A stretch of 64,000 bases of DNA from Azoarcus sp. DN11 (GCF_003628555.1 NZ_CP021731.1:2170001-2234000); one strand, 5' to 3'; shown: positions 17,650 to 26,329, numbered from the stretch's first letter. The notes: generated from the sequence alone by a model not told the origin. Numbers and translations: made by a program.

Positions 17650-17812
17650 CTCCCTCCCCTTCAAGGGGAGGGTTGGGGTGGGGATGGGTTTTGCTGGCAC
17701 GACGGAAACCCATCCCCCTCCTGGCCGGTGGTCTCGGCTTCGCCTCGCCGCTCCACAGGCAGCGAGCAGTGCTCGCCGAAACCCCTGTTCCGCCCCCCTT
17801 GAAGGGGGAGGG
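17650..17812. repeat. Palindromic GC-rich dispersed repeat, long form (copy C)
   Basis: Starts CTCCCTCCCCTTCAAGGGGA and ends CCCCCTTGAAGGGGGAGG, with the GGGGATGGGTTTT / AAACCCATCCCC inner pair. A ~65-base extra segment with short hairpins lies to the right of the inner pair, as in copy A. It occupies the gap between the aldolase and MFS genes. Confidence 0.85.
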
Positions 17813-17860
17813 ATGCGAGCCCCCAGCGCATCGCCCGCTTAATCCCAGATAGGAACCCCC

Positions 17861-19192
17861 ATGTCCGCATCAAGCCCCACGACACCCGGCTGGCGCAGCC
17901 ACGCGCTGCTCCTGCTGCTTGCGCTGATGTACGCGGACAACTTCGTCGGCCGGCAGATCATGGCGGTGATGATCGAGCCGATCAAACGCGAGTTCGCCGC
18001 GAGCGACACGGCGATGGGGCTGATCTCCGGGCTCGCGTTCGCCGGCGTGTATGCGCTGCTGGGCCTGCCCGCGGGCCGCATCGCGGATCGCGTCTCGCGC
18101 GTGCGGTTGCTCGCCGTGTCCGGGCTGATGTGGTGCGTGGCCACTGCGCTGTGCGGGCTCGCGACCGGGTTCGGGCTGCTGGTCCTCGCGCGCATGGCGG
18201 TGGCGGTGGCCGAGGCGCCGGCGACGCCGGCTTCGCTGTCCATCATCGCCGACCTCTATCCGCCGCAGCGCCGGTCCTTCGCGATCAGCTGCTTCACCGC
18301 GGCGCCGACCTTCGCCGCGATCCTCGCCTTGAGCGTGGGTGCGTGGCTGGTCGGCAGCTGGGGCTGGCGCAACGCCTTCATCATCGTCGCGCTGCCGGTG
18401 CTACCGGTCGCGGCCTTGCTCGCGTTCGCGGTGCGCGAACCGCGCCGTGGCGTCTGGGATGGCGGACATGCCCCCGACGCCGCCGGCGCCGCGGGCATGC
18501 GGGCGACGCTGCGCCAGCTGTGGGACTGCCGGCCCTACCGCTATCTGGTGCTGGCCAGCGCCGTGACGACGCTCGGCGCCAACGCCTACGGCATGTGGAA
18601 TCCGACCTTCCTCGTGCGTTCGCATGGCCTGCCGCTGCAGCACGCCGGCCTGCTCGCGGGCCTCGTCGGGGGCACTTCGGCCGGCATCGGCATGCTCTTC
18701 AGCGGCTGGCTCACGGACCGCCTGACGCATCGCAGCCCGCGCTGGCACCTGCGCATCCCGCTCATCGGCCACGGTATCGCGGTGGTCTCGCTGGCGGCCT
18801 ATCTGTTGTGGCCGCGCGCGACGTTGCTGCAGGCCGGATCGGTCGCGGTGCCGACGGCGATGCTGTGGTGCGGGCTCAACGGCTTCTTTTCGGTGTGGTG
18901 GGTCGCGCCTTCCTACAGCTACATCACGCATCTGGTAGCGCCCGGCCAGCGGGCGGTCGCGCTGGCCTGCCTCACCATCCTGACGACCTTACTGGGCGTC
19001 GGGGTCGGGCCGCTGCTGATCGGGGCGATCAGCGACGGCCTGCAACCGGTGTTCGCCGGCGAATCGCTGCGCCATGCGCTGCTCTTCGTGTGCCTGACGA
19101 CCTGTGTGGCGATGCTCGCGATTCGGCGCGTGAAAGGGCTCGTCGGCGTCTCGCCGCAGGGGGCGCTCGCGGCGGCCGGAACGGCGACCTGA
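17861..19192 (+). CDS. MFS transporter (Spinster-like / aromatic-acid-type)
   Basis: 443 residues with 12 predicted membrane helices. The MFS signature after helix 2 reads GLPAGRIADRVSRVRLLA, and YADNFVGRQIMAVMIEPIK in helix 1 resembles the Spns-like group often found beside catabolic operons for acids and steroids. Likely inner-membrane proton-linked uptake of the substrate of this cluster. AGGAA precedes the ATG. A strong terminator follows at 19230, so it ends a transcription unit that begins with the prpF-like gene or after repeat C. Confidence 0.85.
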   Translation: MSASSPTTPGWRSHALLLLLALMYADNFVGRQIMAVMIEPIKREFAASDTAMGLISGLAFAGVYALLGLPAGRIADRVSRVRLLAVSGLMWCVATALCGLATGFGLLVLARMAVAVAEAPATPASLSIIADLYPPQRRSFAISCFTAAPTFAAILALSVGAWLVGSWGWRNAFIIVALPVLPVAALLAFAVREPRRGVWDGGHAPDAAGAAGMRATLRQLWDCRPYRYLVLASAVTTLGANAYGMWNPTFLVRSHGLPLQHAGLLAGLVGGTSAGIGMLFSGWLTDRLTHRSPRWHLRIPLIGHGIAVVSLAAYLLWPRATLLQAGSVAVPTAMLWCGLNGFFSVWWVAPSYSYITHLVAPGQRAVALACLTILTTLLGVGVGPLLIGAISDGLQPVFAGESLRHALLFVCLTTCVAMLAIRRVKGLVGVSPQGALAAAGTAT

Positions 19193-19229
19193 AGCGGAAC
19201 GGAAGACGGGATCGCGGGTGGGATGAACA

Positions 19230-19250
19230 GGGGCCGGACGGCCCCTTTTT
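19230..19250 (+). terminator. Rho-independent terminator after the MFS gene
   Basis: GGGGCC, a 4-base loop, GGCCCC, then TTTTT: a perfect 6-base GC stem with a T-run, 37 bases after the transporter stop. Confidence 0.85.
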
Positions 19251-19411
19251 CACGTCTGCGCGATGCCTATTTGACCCCGTCCGCAATTGATCCGCCAACG
19301 GCCGCAAATGACTCGCTGCCGCCACTGCCGTGGAAATCGCGCTCGCTAAACTCGATTCGGCATGGAGGTGAAGTCCGCCTCCGACTCCCGAATTCGTCAC
19401 GAGGATTTCCG

Positions 19412-20593
19412 ATGAGCCGCGCTCTCGACGATGTGATCGTACTCGACCTGACCCGGCAGTTCTGCGCCTCGCTGTCGGCCGCCTTCCTGGCCGACTTCGG
19501 CGCCCGCGTGATCCGCCTCGACCTGCCGCCGGTGCGCGAATCGAGCGGCGGAAGCTGGAACCACGAGGCCGACCTGATCCACCGCAACAAGGAGAGCCTC
19601 GCGCTCGATCCGGCGAGCGCGGACGGTGCCGAACTGCTGCGAGATCTGGTCGCGAAGGCGGACGTGATCGTCACCGACTGGCAGCGCGACGAACTCGCGG
19701 CGCTCGGCATCGACTACGACGCCGCGGCCGCGCTGCGCCCCGACATCGTCTTCGGCCGCATCTCCGGTTTCGGCCCGCAGGGGCCGGACGCCGACCTGCC
19801 GCCCATCGACGAACTCGCCGCGGCGCGCACCGGGATGATGCCCATCCTCCCGCAACCCGGTCAGCCGCCGATCTACACCGGCGCCGGCGCGATGCACGCG
19901 ACGGTGATGCTCGCCTTCGGGGTGGTCACGGCGCTGCTGCATCGACAGGGGACGGGCGAGGGGCAGGCGGTAGATGTCTCGCTCTTCGGCGCCAACATGT
20001 ACGGTGCGGCGCTCGACATCCAGGCCTTCCTCGCGATCGGCGAGGGCGAGCGTTTCATCACCCCGATCTCGCGCCTCGACGTGTCGAACCCGATGTCGGG
20101 CTCCCTCTACCCCAGCGCCGACGGCCGCTGGGTGACGCTGACCATGCCAGATACCGACCGCTGGTGGCCGGTCTTCTCCGCCGCGGTCGGCATCGCCGCG
20201 GACGACGCGCGCTTCGACACCCACGACAAGCGCACCGAGACGAACCGCCTCGAACTCATCCGCGAACTGGAAGCGGCCTTCCAGCGCGAACCCGGCAGCC
20301 ACTGGCGCCAGGTGTTCCAGGAAAAGCAGATGTCCGCCGACGTCATCGAGCGCTTCGATTACCCGGCCAACGATCCGCAGGTGCTCGCCAACCGCTACAT
20401 CCTCGAACTCGACCACCCGAGCTTCGGCGCAGTGAAGAGCCTAGGCTTCCCGATCTTCCTGAGCGACAGCCCGGCGCGCCTCGAACGGCTCGCCCCCTGC
20501 GTCGGCCAGCACACCGCGCAGATCCTGCACGAGCTGCTGGCCTATCCCGAAGACCGCATCCACGCACTCCGCGCCGCCGGCGTGGTGGCCTGA
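19412..20593 (+). CDS. Class III CoA-transferase subunit lacking the catalytic Asp
   Basis: 393 residues, CaiB/BaiF fold: IVLDLTRQFCASLSAAFLAD at the start, DVIVTDWQRDELAALG, GQAVDVSLFGANMYG. The start at 19412 is preceded by GAGGA. Aligned with formyl-CoA transferase, the catalytic Asp (Asp169 there, in a GDS motif) corresponds to Ala160 here (TGAGAMHA). So this subunit probably cannot form the aspartyl-CoA intermediate on its own. The next gene encodes a second CoA-transferase that keeps the Asp, suggesting a heteromer like BbsEF, in which one subunit is structural or substrate-binding. Members move CoA from succinyl-CoA or another acyl-CoA to an acid. Confidence 0.85.
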   Translation: MSRALDDVIVLDLTRQFCASLSAAFLADFGARVIRLDLPPVRESSGGSWNHEADLIHRNKESLALDPASADGAELLRDLVAKADVIVTDWQRDELAALGIDYDAAAALRPDIVFGRISGFGPQGPDADLPPIDELAAARTGMMPILPQPGQPPIYTGAGAMHATVMLAFGVVTALLHRQGTGEGQAVDVSLFGANMYGAALDIQAFLAIGEGERFITPISRLDVSNPMSGSLYPSADGRWVTLTMPDTDRWWPVFSAAVGIAADDARFDTHDKRTETNRLELIRELEAAFQREPGSHWRQVFQEKQMSADVIERFDYPANDPQVLANRYILELDHPSFGAVKSLGFPIFLSDSPARLERLAPCVGQHTAQILHELLAYPEDRIHALRAAGVVA

Positions 20594-20624
20594 CCCGAAA
20601 ACCCAGCGCGAACGGAGAACGCCC

Positions 20625-21833
20625 GTGGCGAAAGCACTCGAAGGAATCCGCGTCATCGACCTCACCGTGTGGTTCCAGGGGCCGGTGTCGGCCCAGTACC
20701 TGGCCGATTTCGGCGCCGAGGTCATCAAGGTGGAGCGCCCGCAGGGCGGCGACCAGGGGCGCGGCGTGCGCTCGATCAAGTCGCTGCCGGTGGGCGACTG
20801 GAACCAGTACTTCCTCGTCATCAACCGCAACAAGAAGAGCATGGCGATCGACCTCAAGACCGAGGCCGGGCGGGGCATCCTGTACCGGCTGGTGGAGAAG
20901 TCGGACGTGTTCCTGTCCAACCTCGCGCCGGAGATGCTGGAGGCGTGGGGGCTGTCGTACGAGAAGCTCTCGGCGATCAATCCGAAGCTCGTGTACGCGA
21001 CCAATACCGGCTACGGGCGCTTCGGCGGCGTGTCGAAGCCGTCCTTCGACATGACGGTGCAGGCGCTCACTGGCGCGATGGCCCGACTCGGCGAACCGGG
21101 CGAGCCGCCGGTGTACCTCGGCATGGGCTCGGGCGACGCCTATGGCGGCATCATGTCGGCGCTGGGCATCGCGCTGGCACTGTACCAGCGCCGCCGCACC
21201 GGGCGCGGGCAGTACCTCGATGCGTCGCTGTACGGCGCGCAACTCTTCCTCGCGGCGCCCTGGCTGCAGGCCTTCCTCGCCGGCAACGCCGACGCCGCGC
21301 TGCAGCACTCGCGCAAGCAGGTCGAGAACCCGTTGTGGAACCTGTACCCGACCGCCGGCAAGTGGGTCTATCTGTGCGAACCCAACGAGGACGCGCGCTT
21401 CGCGGCCCTGTGCCGTGCGCTGGATGCGCCGTCGCTGCATGCGGACGCGCGCTTCGCAACTGCCGCCTTGCGCGCCCAGCACCACGAGGCGCTGATCGAC
21501 GCGATCGAAACCGTCACCCTCCAGCGCGACCACGACGCGCTGATGCGCGGCTGCGTCGCCGAAGGCGTCGTCGCGAGCCCGGTGAACAACTTCGCCGACG
21601 TCGTGCGCGACGAGCAGGCGTGGCGCAACAACTACTTCATGAAGGCGTATTGCGAGGAAGTGCAGCGCGAGGTCGACGTGCGCGGCCTGCCGGTGACGCT
21701 GTCGAAAACCCCGGGCGAGATCCACTGCCTCGGTCCGCAGCTGGGGCAGGACACCGAGCTGCTGCTGATGGACCTGCTGGGCTACGAGTGGGACGAGATC
21801 GAAGCGCTGAAAGCGCAGCGCGCCATTCCCTGA
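20625..21833 (+). CDS. Class III CoA-transferase, active subunit of a pair
   Basis: 402 residues starting at GTG 20625 with GGAG 9 bases upstream. CaiB/BaiF fold: RVIDLTVWFQGPVSAQYLAD, GAEVIKVERPQGGDQGRG, then the catalytic Asp171 in GSGDAYGG. The gene follows the Asp-less partner after 31 bases and precedes a MenB/BadI-like crotonase after 19 bases; all three probably act in sequence: activation of an acid as CoA ester followed by ring hydrolysis or isomerisation. Family sure, substrate not known. Confidence 0.88.
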   Translation: MAKALEGIRVIDLTVWFQGPVSAQYLADFGAEVIKVERPQGGDQGRGVRSIKSLPVGDWNQYFLVINRNKKSMAIDLKTEAGRGILYRLVEKSDVFLSNLAPEMLEAWGLSYEKLSAINPKLVYATNTGYGRFGGVSKPSFDMTVQALTGAMARLGEPGEPPVYLGMGSGDAYGGIMSALGIALALYQRRRTGRGQYLDASLYGAQLFLAAPWLQAFLAGNADAALQHSRKQVENPLWNLYPTAGKWVYLCEPNEDARFAALCRALDAPSLHADARFATAALRAQHHEALIDAIETVTLQRDHDALMRGCVAEGVVASPVNNFADVVRDEQAWRNNYFMKAYCEEVQREVDVRGLPVTLSKTPGEIHCLGPQLGQDTELLLMDLLGYEWDEIEALKAQRAIP

Positions 21834-21852
21834 GCCATCCGGAGATGAATTG

Positions 21853-22773
21853 ATGATCAACGAAAACGTGCCGGCATCGGCGTGGAGCGAATGGTGCGCG
21901 GTTGCAGGGGAAGGGCTCGACGACTTCGTCGAGATCCTCTACGAGAAGAAGACCCATCGCGAACTGGGCGGCGGGGTCGCGCGGATCACGCTGAACAAGC
22001 CCGAGAAGATGAACACGCTAACGCTCGCGACCGTCGACGAGATGTTCCGCGCCTTCTATGATGCCAACCACGACCCCGCGATCGGCGTGATCGTGATCGC
22101 CGGCAAGGGCAAGCACTTCGGCGCGGGCGGCGACGTGGAGTGGGAGCGCTGGGGGCTGCGCGAGGCCTTTTACAACCGCTACCCGCACAACCGGCTGATG
22201 CGCCTGTCGCGCAAGCCGATCATCGCCCAGGTGCAGGGCTACTGCATCGCCGGCCACAACCACATGGCCTACTGCTGCGACTTCACGATCGCCGCGGACA
22301 ACGCGATCTTCGGCCAGGCCGGGCCGCGCGTGTCCTCGCCGGCGGACGGCTTTTTCGTGCCGTATCTGACCAAGGTCGTCGGCGCGAAGAAGGCGCGCGA
22401 GATGTGGATGCTGTGCCGCAAGTACAAGGCGCCCGAGGCGCTGCAGATGGGCCTCATCAACACCGTTGTGCCGCTGGCCGCGCTGGAGGCGGAAGTCGAT
22501 CGCTGGTGCGAGGAGCTGCTCGCCGTGAGCCCGGGCTGCCTGGAGGTGCTGAAGGCCGCGTTCGACCAGGAAATGGACGGCTACAAGGAGTCCTGCGTGA
22601 CCTCCGCGGCGATGTATCCGGACTGGTTCGACATGCCCGAAGGCAAGGAGGGCGGTGCGGCCTTCCTCGCCAAGCGCAAGGCGCGCTTCTGGGACATCCG
22701 CCAGCGCGAAGCCGAGGCGCGGCGCGGCTTGCTCGCCGGCTACGAGGCGCAGCACGCGCCGGCCGCCGAGTAG
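21853..22773 (+). CDS. Crotonase of the MenB / BadI-like ring-acting group
   Basis: 306 residues. Crotonase core with VARITLNKPEKMNTLTLATV, oxyanion-hole segments GKGKHFGAGGDVEWE and QVQGYCIAGHNHMAYCCDF. The stretch GPRVSSPADGFFVPYLTKVV, followed by GAKKAREMWMLCRKYKAPEA, matches what I recall of naphthoate synthase (MenB) and 2-ketocyclohexanecarboxyl-CoA hydrolase (BadI), which make or break rings by Dieckmann/retro-Dieckmann chemistry. An N-terminal extension of ~25 residues and a charged C-terminal tail are extra. In this cluster a retro-Dieckmann ring opening of a beta-keto alicyclic acyl-CoA is the most attractive role; simple enoyl-CoA hydration is the alternative. GGAG ribosome site 8 bases upstream. 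Confidence 0.75.
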   Translation: MINENVPASAWSEWCAVAGEGLDDFVEILYEKKTHRELGGGVARITLNKPEKMNTLTLATVDEMFRAFYDANHDPAIGVIVIAGKGKHFGAGGDVEWERWGLREAFYNRYPHNRLMRLSRKPIIAQVQGYCIAGHNHMAYCCDFTIAADNAIFGQAGPRVSSPADGFFVPYLTKVVGAKKAREMWMLCRKYKAPEALQMGLINTVVPLAALEAEVDRWCEELLAVSPGCLEVLKAAFDQEMDGYKESCVTSAAMYPDWFDMPEGKEGGAAFLAKRKARFWDIRQREAEARRGLLAGYEAQHAPAAE

Positions 22774-22786
22774 GGGAGGCGCGACG

Positions 22787-23950
22787 ATGTTCAAGGACAA
22801 GGCCTGCATCGTGGGCGTCGGCGAGACGCCCTTCTGCCGCAAGCCCGGCTCGGGCCTCTCGGAGATGGGCATCCAGCTCAAGGCGTCCCTTTCGGCACTC
22901 GAGGACGCCGGGCTGAAGGCGGCGCAGATCGACGGCATCTTGCCTTTCCCGAATGTCGGCAAGGCAGAAGCCTTCGCCGCGAGCCTGGGCTGCGAGAACC
23001 TGCGTTTCGCGGCCACCCTGCACATGGGCGGGGCTGCGCCGGTTGGTTCGTTGCGCATGGCGGCGATGGCGGTCACGAGCGGCGCGGCCGATTACGTGAT
23101 GGTGCCGGGCGGCTGGAACGGCTACTCCGGCGCGCGCGTGCGCGAGACCGCCGCCAACGACGTGAATTCCATTCCCGGCGGCGAGATCGCGCGGGACTTC
23201 TACCTGCCCTTCGGCCTCACCGCGCCGCCTCAGTGGTACGCGCTGATGGCGCGCAGGCATATGCACGAATACGGCACCACCGAGGAACAGCTCGGCGCCG
23301 TGGCGCTGGCGATGCGCAAGCACGCACAGCTCAACCCGGCCGCCGTGATGCACGGCAAGCCGCTGACGATGGCCGACTACCTCGCCTCGCCGATGATCTC
23401 CTCGCCCTACCGCCTGCTCGACTGCTGCGTCGAGACCGATGGTGCTGCGGCTTTCATCGTCACGACCGTCGAGCGCGCCCGCGACCTGCGCCGGAAGCCT
23501 GTCTACGTCATGGGGGCGGCGGCGGGCCAGCCGTATCCGGCCGACGAGATCACCAATCGCGCGGATTTCCACCGCACCGGGCTCACGAATGCCGCGCCGG
23601 AAGCCTTCCGCATGGCCGGCGTCACGCCGGCCGACGCCGACTTCGCGCAGATCTACGACTGCTTCACCTTCGAGGTCATCCAGCAGCTGGAGGAGGCGGG
23701 CTTCTGCAAGCGGGGCGAGGGCGGCGCCTTCGTCGAGCACGGCGGTATCGAACTGGGCGGACGCCTGCCGGTGAATACGCATGGCGGGCTGCTCTCGCAG
23801 GCGCACGTGCTGGGCATTTCGCACGTCGTCGAGGCCGTGCGCCAACTGCGCGGCGAAGCCGGCGCGCGGCAGGTTGCGGACGCCGAGATCGGCGTCGTCA
23901 CCGGGTGGGGCGACTTCGGTGACGGCAGCATCGCCGTCCTGCGTCGCTGA
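22787..23950 (+). CDS. SCP2-type thiolase-fold protein without nucleophilic Cys (Ltp2-like aldolase candidate)
   Basis: 387 residues with thiolase (nonspecific lipid-transfer protein) fold: CIVGVGETPFCRKPGSGLS at the start and GGLLSQAHVLG with His340 near the end. At the place of the first catalytic Cys the sequence is ATLHMGGAAPVG (residues 76-87), with no Cys. The family without this Cys includes Ltp2, a steroid side-chain retro-aldolase that needs a DUF35 partner; its conserved Tyr seems to be Tyr290 in AQIYDCFTFEV. A DUF35 gene follows after 20 bases. I therefore favour C-C cleavage by retro-aldol reaction of a beta-hydroxyacyl-CoA over thiolysis. Start chosen at 22787 because of the GGGGAGG before it. 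Confidence 0.8.
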   Translation: MFKDKACIVGVGETPFCRKPGSGLSEMGIQLKASLSALEDAGLKAAQIDGILPFPNVGKAEAFAASLGCENLRFAATLHMGGAAPVGSLRMAAMAVTSGAADYVMVPGGWNGYSGARVRETAANDVNSIPGGEIARDFYLPFGLTAPPQWYALMARRHMHEYGTTEEQLGAVALAMRKHAQLNPAAVMHGKPLTMADYLASPMISSPYRLLDCCVETDGAAAFIVTTVERARDLRRKPVYVMGAAAGQPYPADEITNRADFHRTGLTNAAPEAFRMAGVTPADADFAQIYDCFTFEVIQQLEEAGFCKRGEGGAFVEHGGIELGGRLPVNTHGGLLSQAHVLGISHVVEAVRQLRGEAGARQVADAEIGVVTGWGDFGDGSIAVLRR

Positions 23951-23970
23951 ACAGTGTTCGGAGAAGCGCC

Positions 23971-24396
23971 ATGAGCGAAAACGCGATGCCTTACGACAAA
24001 CCCTTGCCTAGTCTCACGGGCCTGCACGGCGAGTTCTACGCCTGGTGCCGTGACCGCGAGCTGCGCTTCCAGCGCTGCACCGGCTGCGGACGCTACCGCC
24101 ACGTTCCGCGCGACATCTGCGCGCACTGCAGCTCGATGGAGTGGGAATGGGCCCGTTCCAGCGGGCGGGGCACGGTGTTCACCTGGACCGAGGTGGTGCG
24201 CGCGCTGCATCCCGCCTTCGCGGCCGCGACACCGTACGCGCCGGTCGTCGTCGAGATGGAAGAGGGCGTGCGCCTGCTGTCGCGCGTGGTCGATTGTGCC
24301 GCCGGCGAACTCGCCATCGGCATGCCCGTCGAGGTCGATTTCCTGGAAGTCGGCGATGCCGTGACGCTGCCCGTTTTTCGCCGTTCAGTTCTGTAG
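23971..24396 (+). CDS. DUF35 OB-fold acyl-CoA-associated zinc-ribbon protein
   Basis: 141 residues. N-terminal rubredoxin-like zinc ribbon with C-T-G-C and C-A-H-C pairs, then an OB fold (GRGTVFTWTEVVRALHPAFA). DUF35 proteins bind acyl-CoA and form complexes with thiolase-fold partners; here the partner is the Cys-less thiolase just upstream. The stop codon TAG lies inside the palindromic repeat at 24393. Confidence 0.88.
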   Translation: MSENAMPYDKPLPSLTGLHGEFYAWCRDRELRFQRCTGCGRYRHVPRDICAHCSSMEWEWARSSGRGTVFTWTEVVRALHPAFAAATPYAPVVVEMEEGVRLLSRVVDCAAGELAIGMPVEVDFLEVGDAVTLPVFRRSVL

Positions 24397-24475
24397 GGCG
24401 CATTAGGCGATAGCCGTAATGCGCCGAATGTCGAACGCCCATGCGGCGCAATGCGCTTCGCTTATTGCGCCCTAC
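24393..24475. repeat. Intergenic palindromic repeat
   Basis: GTAGGGCGCA at 24393-24402 and TGCGCCCTAC at 24466-24475 are perfect inverted arms; inner parts (GTAATGCGCC, GGCGCAATGCGC) can pair too. It resembles a repeat type scattered in many betaproteobacterial genomes. It supplies the stop codon of the DUF35 gene. Confidence 0.8.
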
Positions 24476-24523
24476 GAATCAGCCAACGATTCAATCATCT
24501 GCAACTGAGTTTAGGAAAAAGTC

Positions 24524-25303
24524 ATGGATTTGAACCTGCCCGCCAGCCTGAGCTACGAGAAACGCGGCCGTATCGCCATCATCACGATGAACCGGCCCGA
24601 GGCGATGAATTCGCTGACGAAGGAGATGCTGATCGGCCTGGAAGCCGCCTTCGAGGACTACAACAACGACCCGAATCTACGGTGCGCGATCTTCACCGCC
24701 ACCGGCGACCGCGCCTTCTGCACAGGGCTCGACCTCAAGGTCGCGCTGCCGGCGCTCAACGAAGGCGATGCGCTGGGCTACGAGGATCCGGCCAAGCGTC
24801 CGTTCCAGAACGTCTACAAGCCCATCGTCACCGCGGTGAACGGCGTGTGCGTCGCGGGCGGGCTGGAATTCCTGCTCGGCACCGATATCCGCATCGCCGC
24901 CGAGCACGCGAAATTCGGCCTCGCCGAAGTGCGCTGGGCGGTCGTCCCGGCGGGCGGCTCGCATGTGCGCCTGCCGCAGCAGATCCCGTGGGCGATCGCG
25001 ATGGAGATGCTCCTCACCGGCAACACCATCGACGCGCAGCGTGCGTACGACATCGGCCTCATCAACAAGGTCGTGCCCGCCGATCGCCTGCTCGACGAGG
25101 CCCTGGCCTACGCCGAACGCATCTGCGAGAACGGCCCGCTGGCGGTGCGCACGGCGAAGGAGATCGCGCTGCGCGCGCTCAACAACGAGCCGGCCTTCGT
25201 GCTCGAGAAGACCATGTCGGCGCGCGTGTTCGCGTCGGACGACGCCCGCGAGGGCCCGCGCGCCTTCGCCACCAAGACCAAACCGGAATACGTCGGCCGC
25301 TGA
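24524..25303 (+). CDS. Enoyl-CoA hydratase/isomerase
   Basis: 259 residues, normal for the family. Oxyanion-hole segments TATGDRAFCTGLDLK and VNGVCVAGGLEFLLGTDIRIA; both catalytic Glu positions appear filled (GGLEFL and FGLAEVRW), so true hydratase activity is likely. AGGAA lies before the ATG. Probably hydrates an unsaturated acyl-CoA of the pathway. First gene after the palindromic repeat; amidohydrolase follows after 41 bases. Confidence 0.88.
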   Translation: MDLNLPASLSYEKRGRIAIITMNRPEAMNSLTKEMLIGLEAAFEDYNNDPNLRCAIFTATGDRAFCTGLDLKVALPALNEGDALGYEDPAKRPFQNVYKPIVTAVNGVCVAGGLEFLLGTDIRIAAEHAKFGLAEVRWAVVPAGGSHVRLPQQIPWAIAMEMLLTGNTIDAQRAYDIGLINKVVPADRLLDEALAYAERICENGPLAVRTAKEIALRALNNEPAFVLEKTMSARVFASDDAREGPRAFATKTKPEYVGR

Positions 25304-25344
25304 TCCGCCGCACCCCCACGAACCCAAGGGAAGGAGACCGCAGC

Positions 25345-26319
25345 ATGAGCAAGGATTACTTCGTCGCAATGACCGAATTCCACTTCATGAACCTGCAGAC
25401 CATGAGTGAGATCGGCTACTACCCCGGCATGCAGCAGTTCCACGACAGTGTGAACGGCGTGCTGCGCGCGTGGGCCGGCCGCGACCTCGACAGCGAATGG
25501 CCGCAGCCGATCGCGAGCGAGCTCATCAAGTACATGGACCAGACCAGCGTCGACGTCGCGTTCTGCCTGCGCGAGCCGATGATGGACATCACCGGCGGCG
25601 TTGTGTCGATGTCGACCAACGGCTTCATGCTGCAGCAGATCGAGCCCTATCCCGAGCGCATGTACCTGGAGGCCAACGTCGGCCCGGTCATCAAGCGCGG
25701 CATCAAGCACGCCAACTGGGAACTCGAATACCTGGTGAAGGAGCGCGGCGCGAAGCTGTGCAAGCTCTACACGCCCGAGGATGACGGCCCGCTCAACGAC
25801 AGGCGCCTGTGGCCCTTCTACGAGAAGGCCGTCGAGCTTGGGGTGCCGCTCACCGTGCATACCGGCATGAGCTACGTCTGCCCGCAGCCGAGCAGCCACT
25901 GCCATCCGTCGCAGCTCGACGACGTGATGCTCGCCTTCCCGGACCTGAAGATCATCGCCTACCACGCCGGCTGGCCGCATTCCGAAGAGCTGATCGGCCT
26001 GTGCGGCAAGCACAAGAACCTGTACCTGAGCCTCTCGGGCATCATCGGCTGGTTCCAGCGCGCCCCCTACCGCGGCTACCACACCATTGGCACCGCGCTG
26101 CAGTGGATGAGCTCCGAGAAGATCGTGCTGGGCTTCGACCTGCCCTTCGACGACCTCAGCCGCATCGTCGACTACATCAAGAACCTCGACATGCCCGCGG
26201 AGCTGCAGGAGAAGTGGGGCTACGCGCAGGTGACCGAGCAGGACAAGGCCAACATCCTCGGCCTCAACCTCGCGCGGCTGACCGGCATCGAGCCGAAGAA
26301 GCGCGCCCCGCTGCGCTGA
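25345..26319 (+). CDS. Amidohydrolase-2 family (ACMSD-like) protein
   Basis: 324 residues from the ATG at 25345, with AAGGAGA upstream. TIM-barrel amidohydrolase: PLTVHTGMSYVCPQPSSHCH, IIAYHAGWPHSEELI, and LGFDLPFDD near the end give His, His and Asp metal or base residues. The usual N-terminal D-x-H-x-H is not evident; only TEFHF occurs there, so metal binding may be altered. Family members hydrolyse C-N or C-C bonds or decarboxylate (ACMSD, gamma-resorcylate decarboxylase). In a CoA pathway it may act as a C-C hydrolase or decarboxylase. Assignment to family good, activity unknown. Confidence 0.8.
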   Translation: MSKDYFVAMTEFHFMNLQTMSEIGYYPGMQQFHDSVNGVLRAWAGRDLDSEWPQPIASELIKYMDQTSVDVAFCLREPMMDITGGVVSMSTNGFMLQQIEPYPERMYLEANVGPVIKRGIKHANWELEYLVKERGAKLCKLYTPEDDGPLNDRRLWPFYEKAVELGVPLTVHTGMSYVCPQPSSHCHPSQLDDVMLAFPDLKIIAYHAGWPHSEELIGLCGKHKNLYLSLSGIIGWFQRAPYRGYHTIGTALQWMSSEKIVLGFDLPFDDLSRIVDYIKNLDMPAELQEKWGYAQVTEQDKANILGLNLARLTGIEPKKRAPLR

Positions 26320-26329
26320 GCGACCGGCG

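Noticed and set aside
19412..21833. Taking the residue in the GQ-x-x-D-x-S-L-x-x-A motif as the catalytic position of CoA-transferases
   Set aside because: Counting along formyl-CoA transferase as I recall it puts Asp169 in the earlier GDS motif, so the motif near the GTGxGQ loop was not used to judge activity.
22457..23845. 462-codon open frame opposite the crotonase and thiolase genes
   Set aside because: No domain seen and it lies across two well-supported genes on the other strand.
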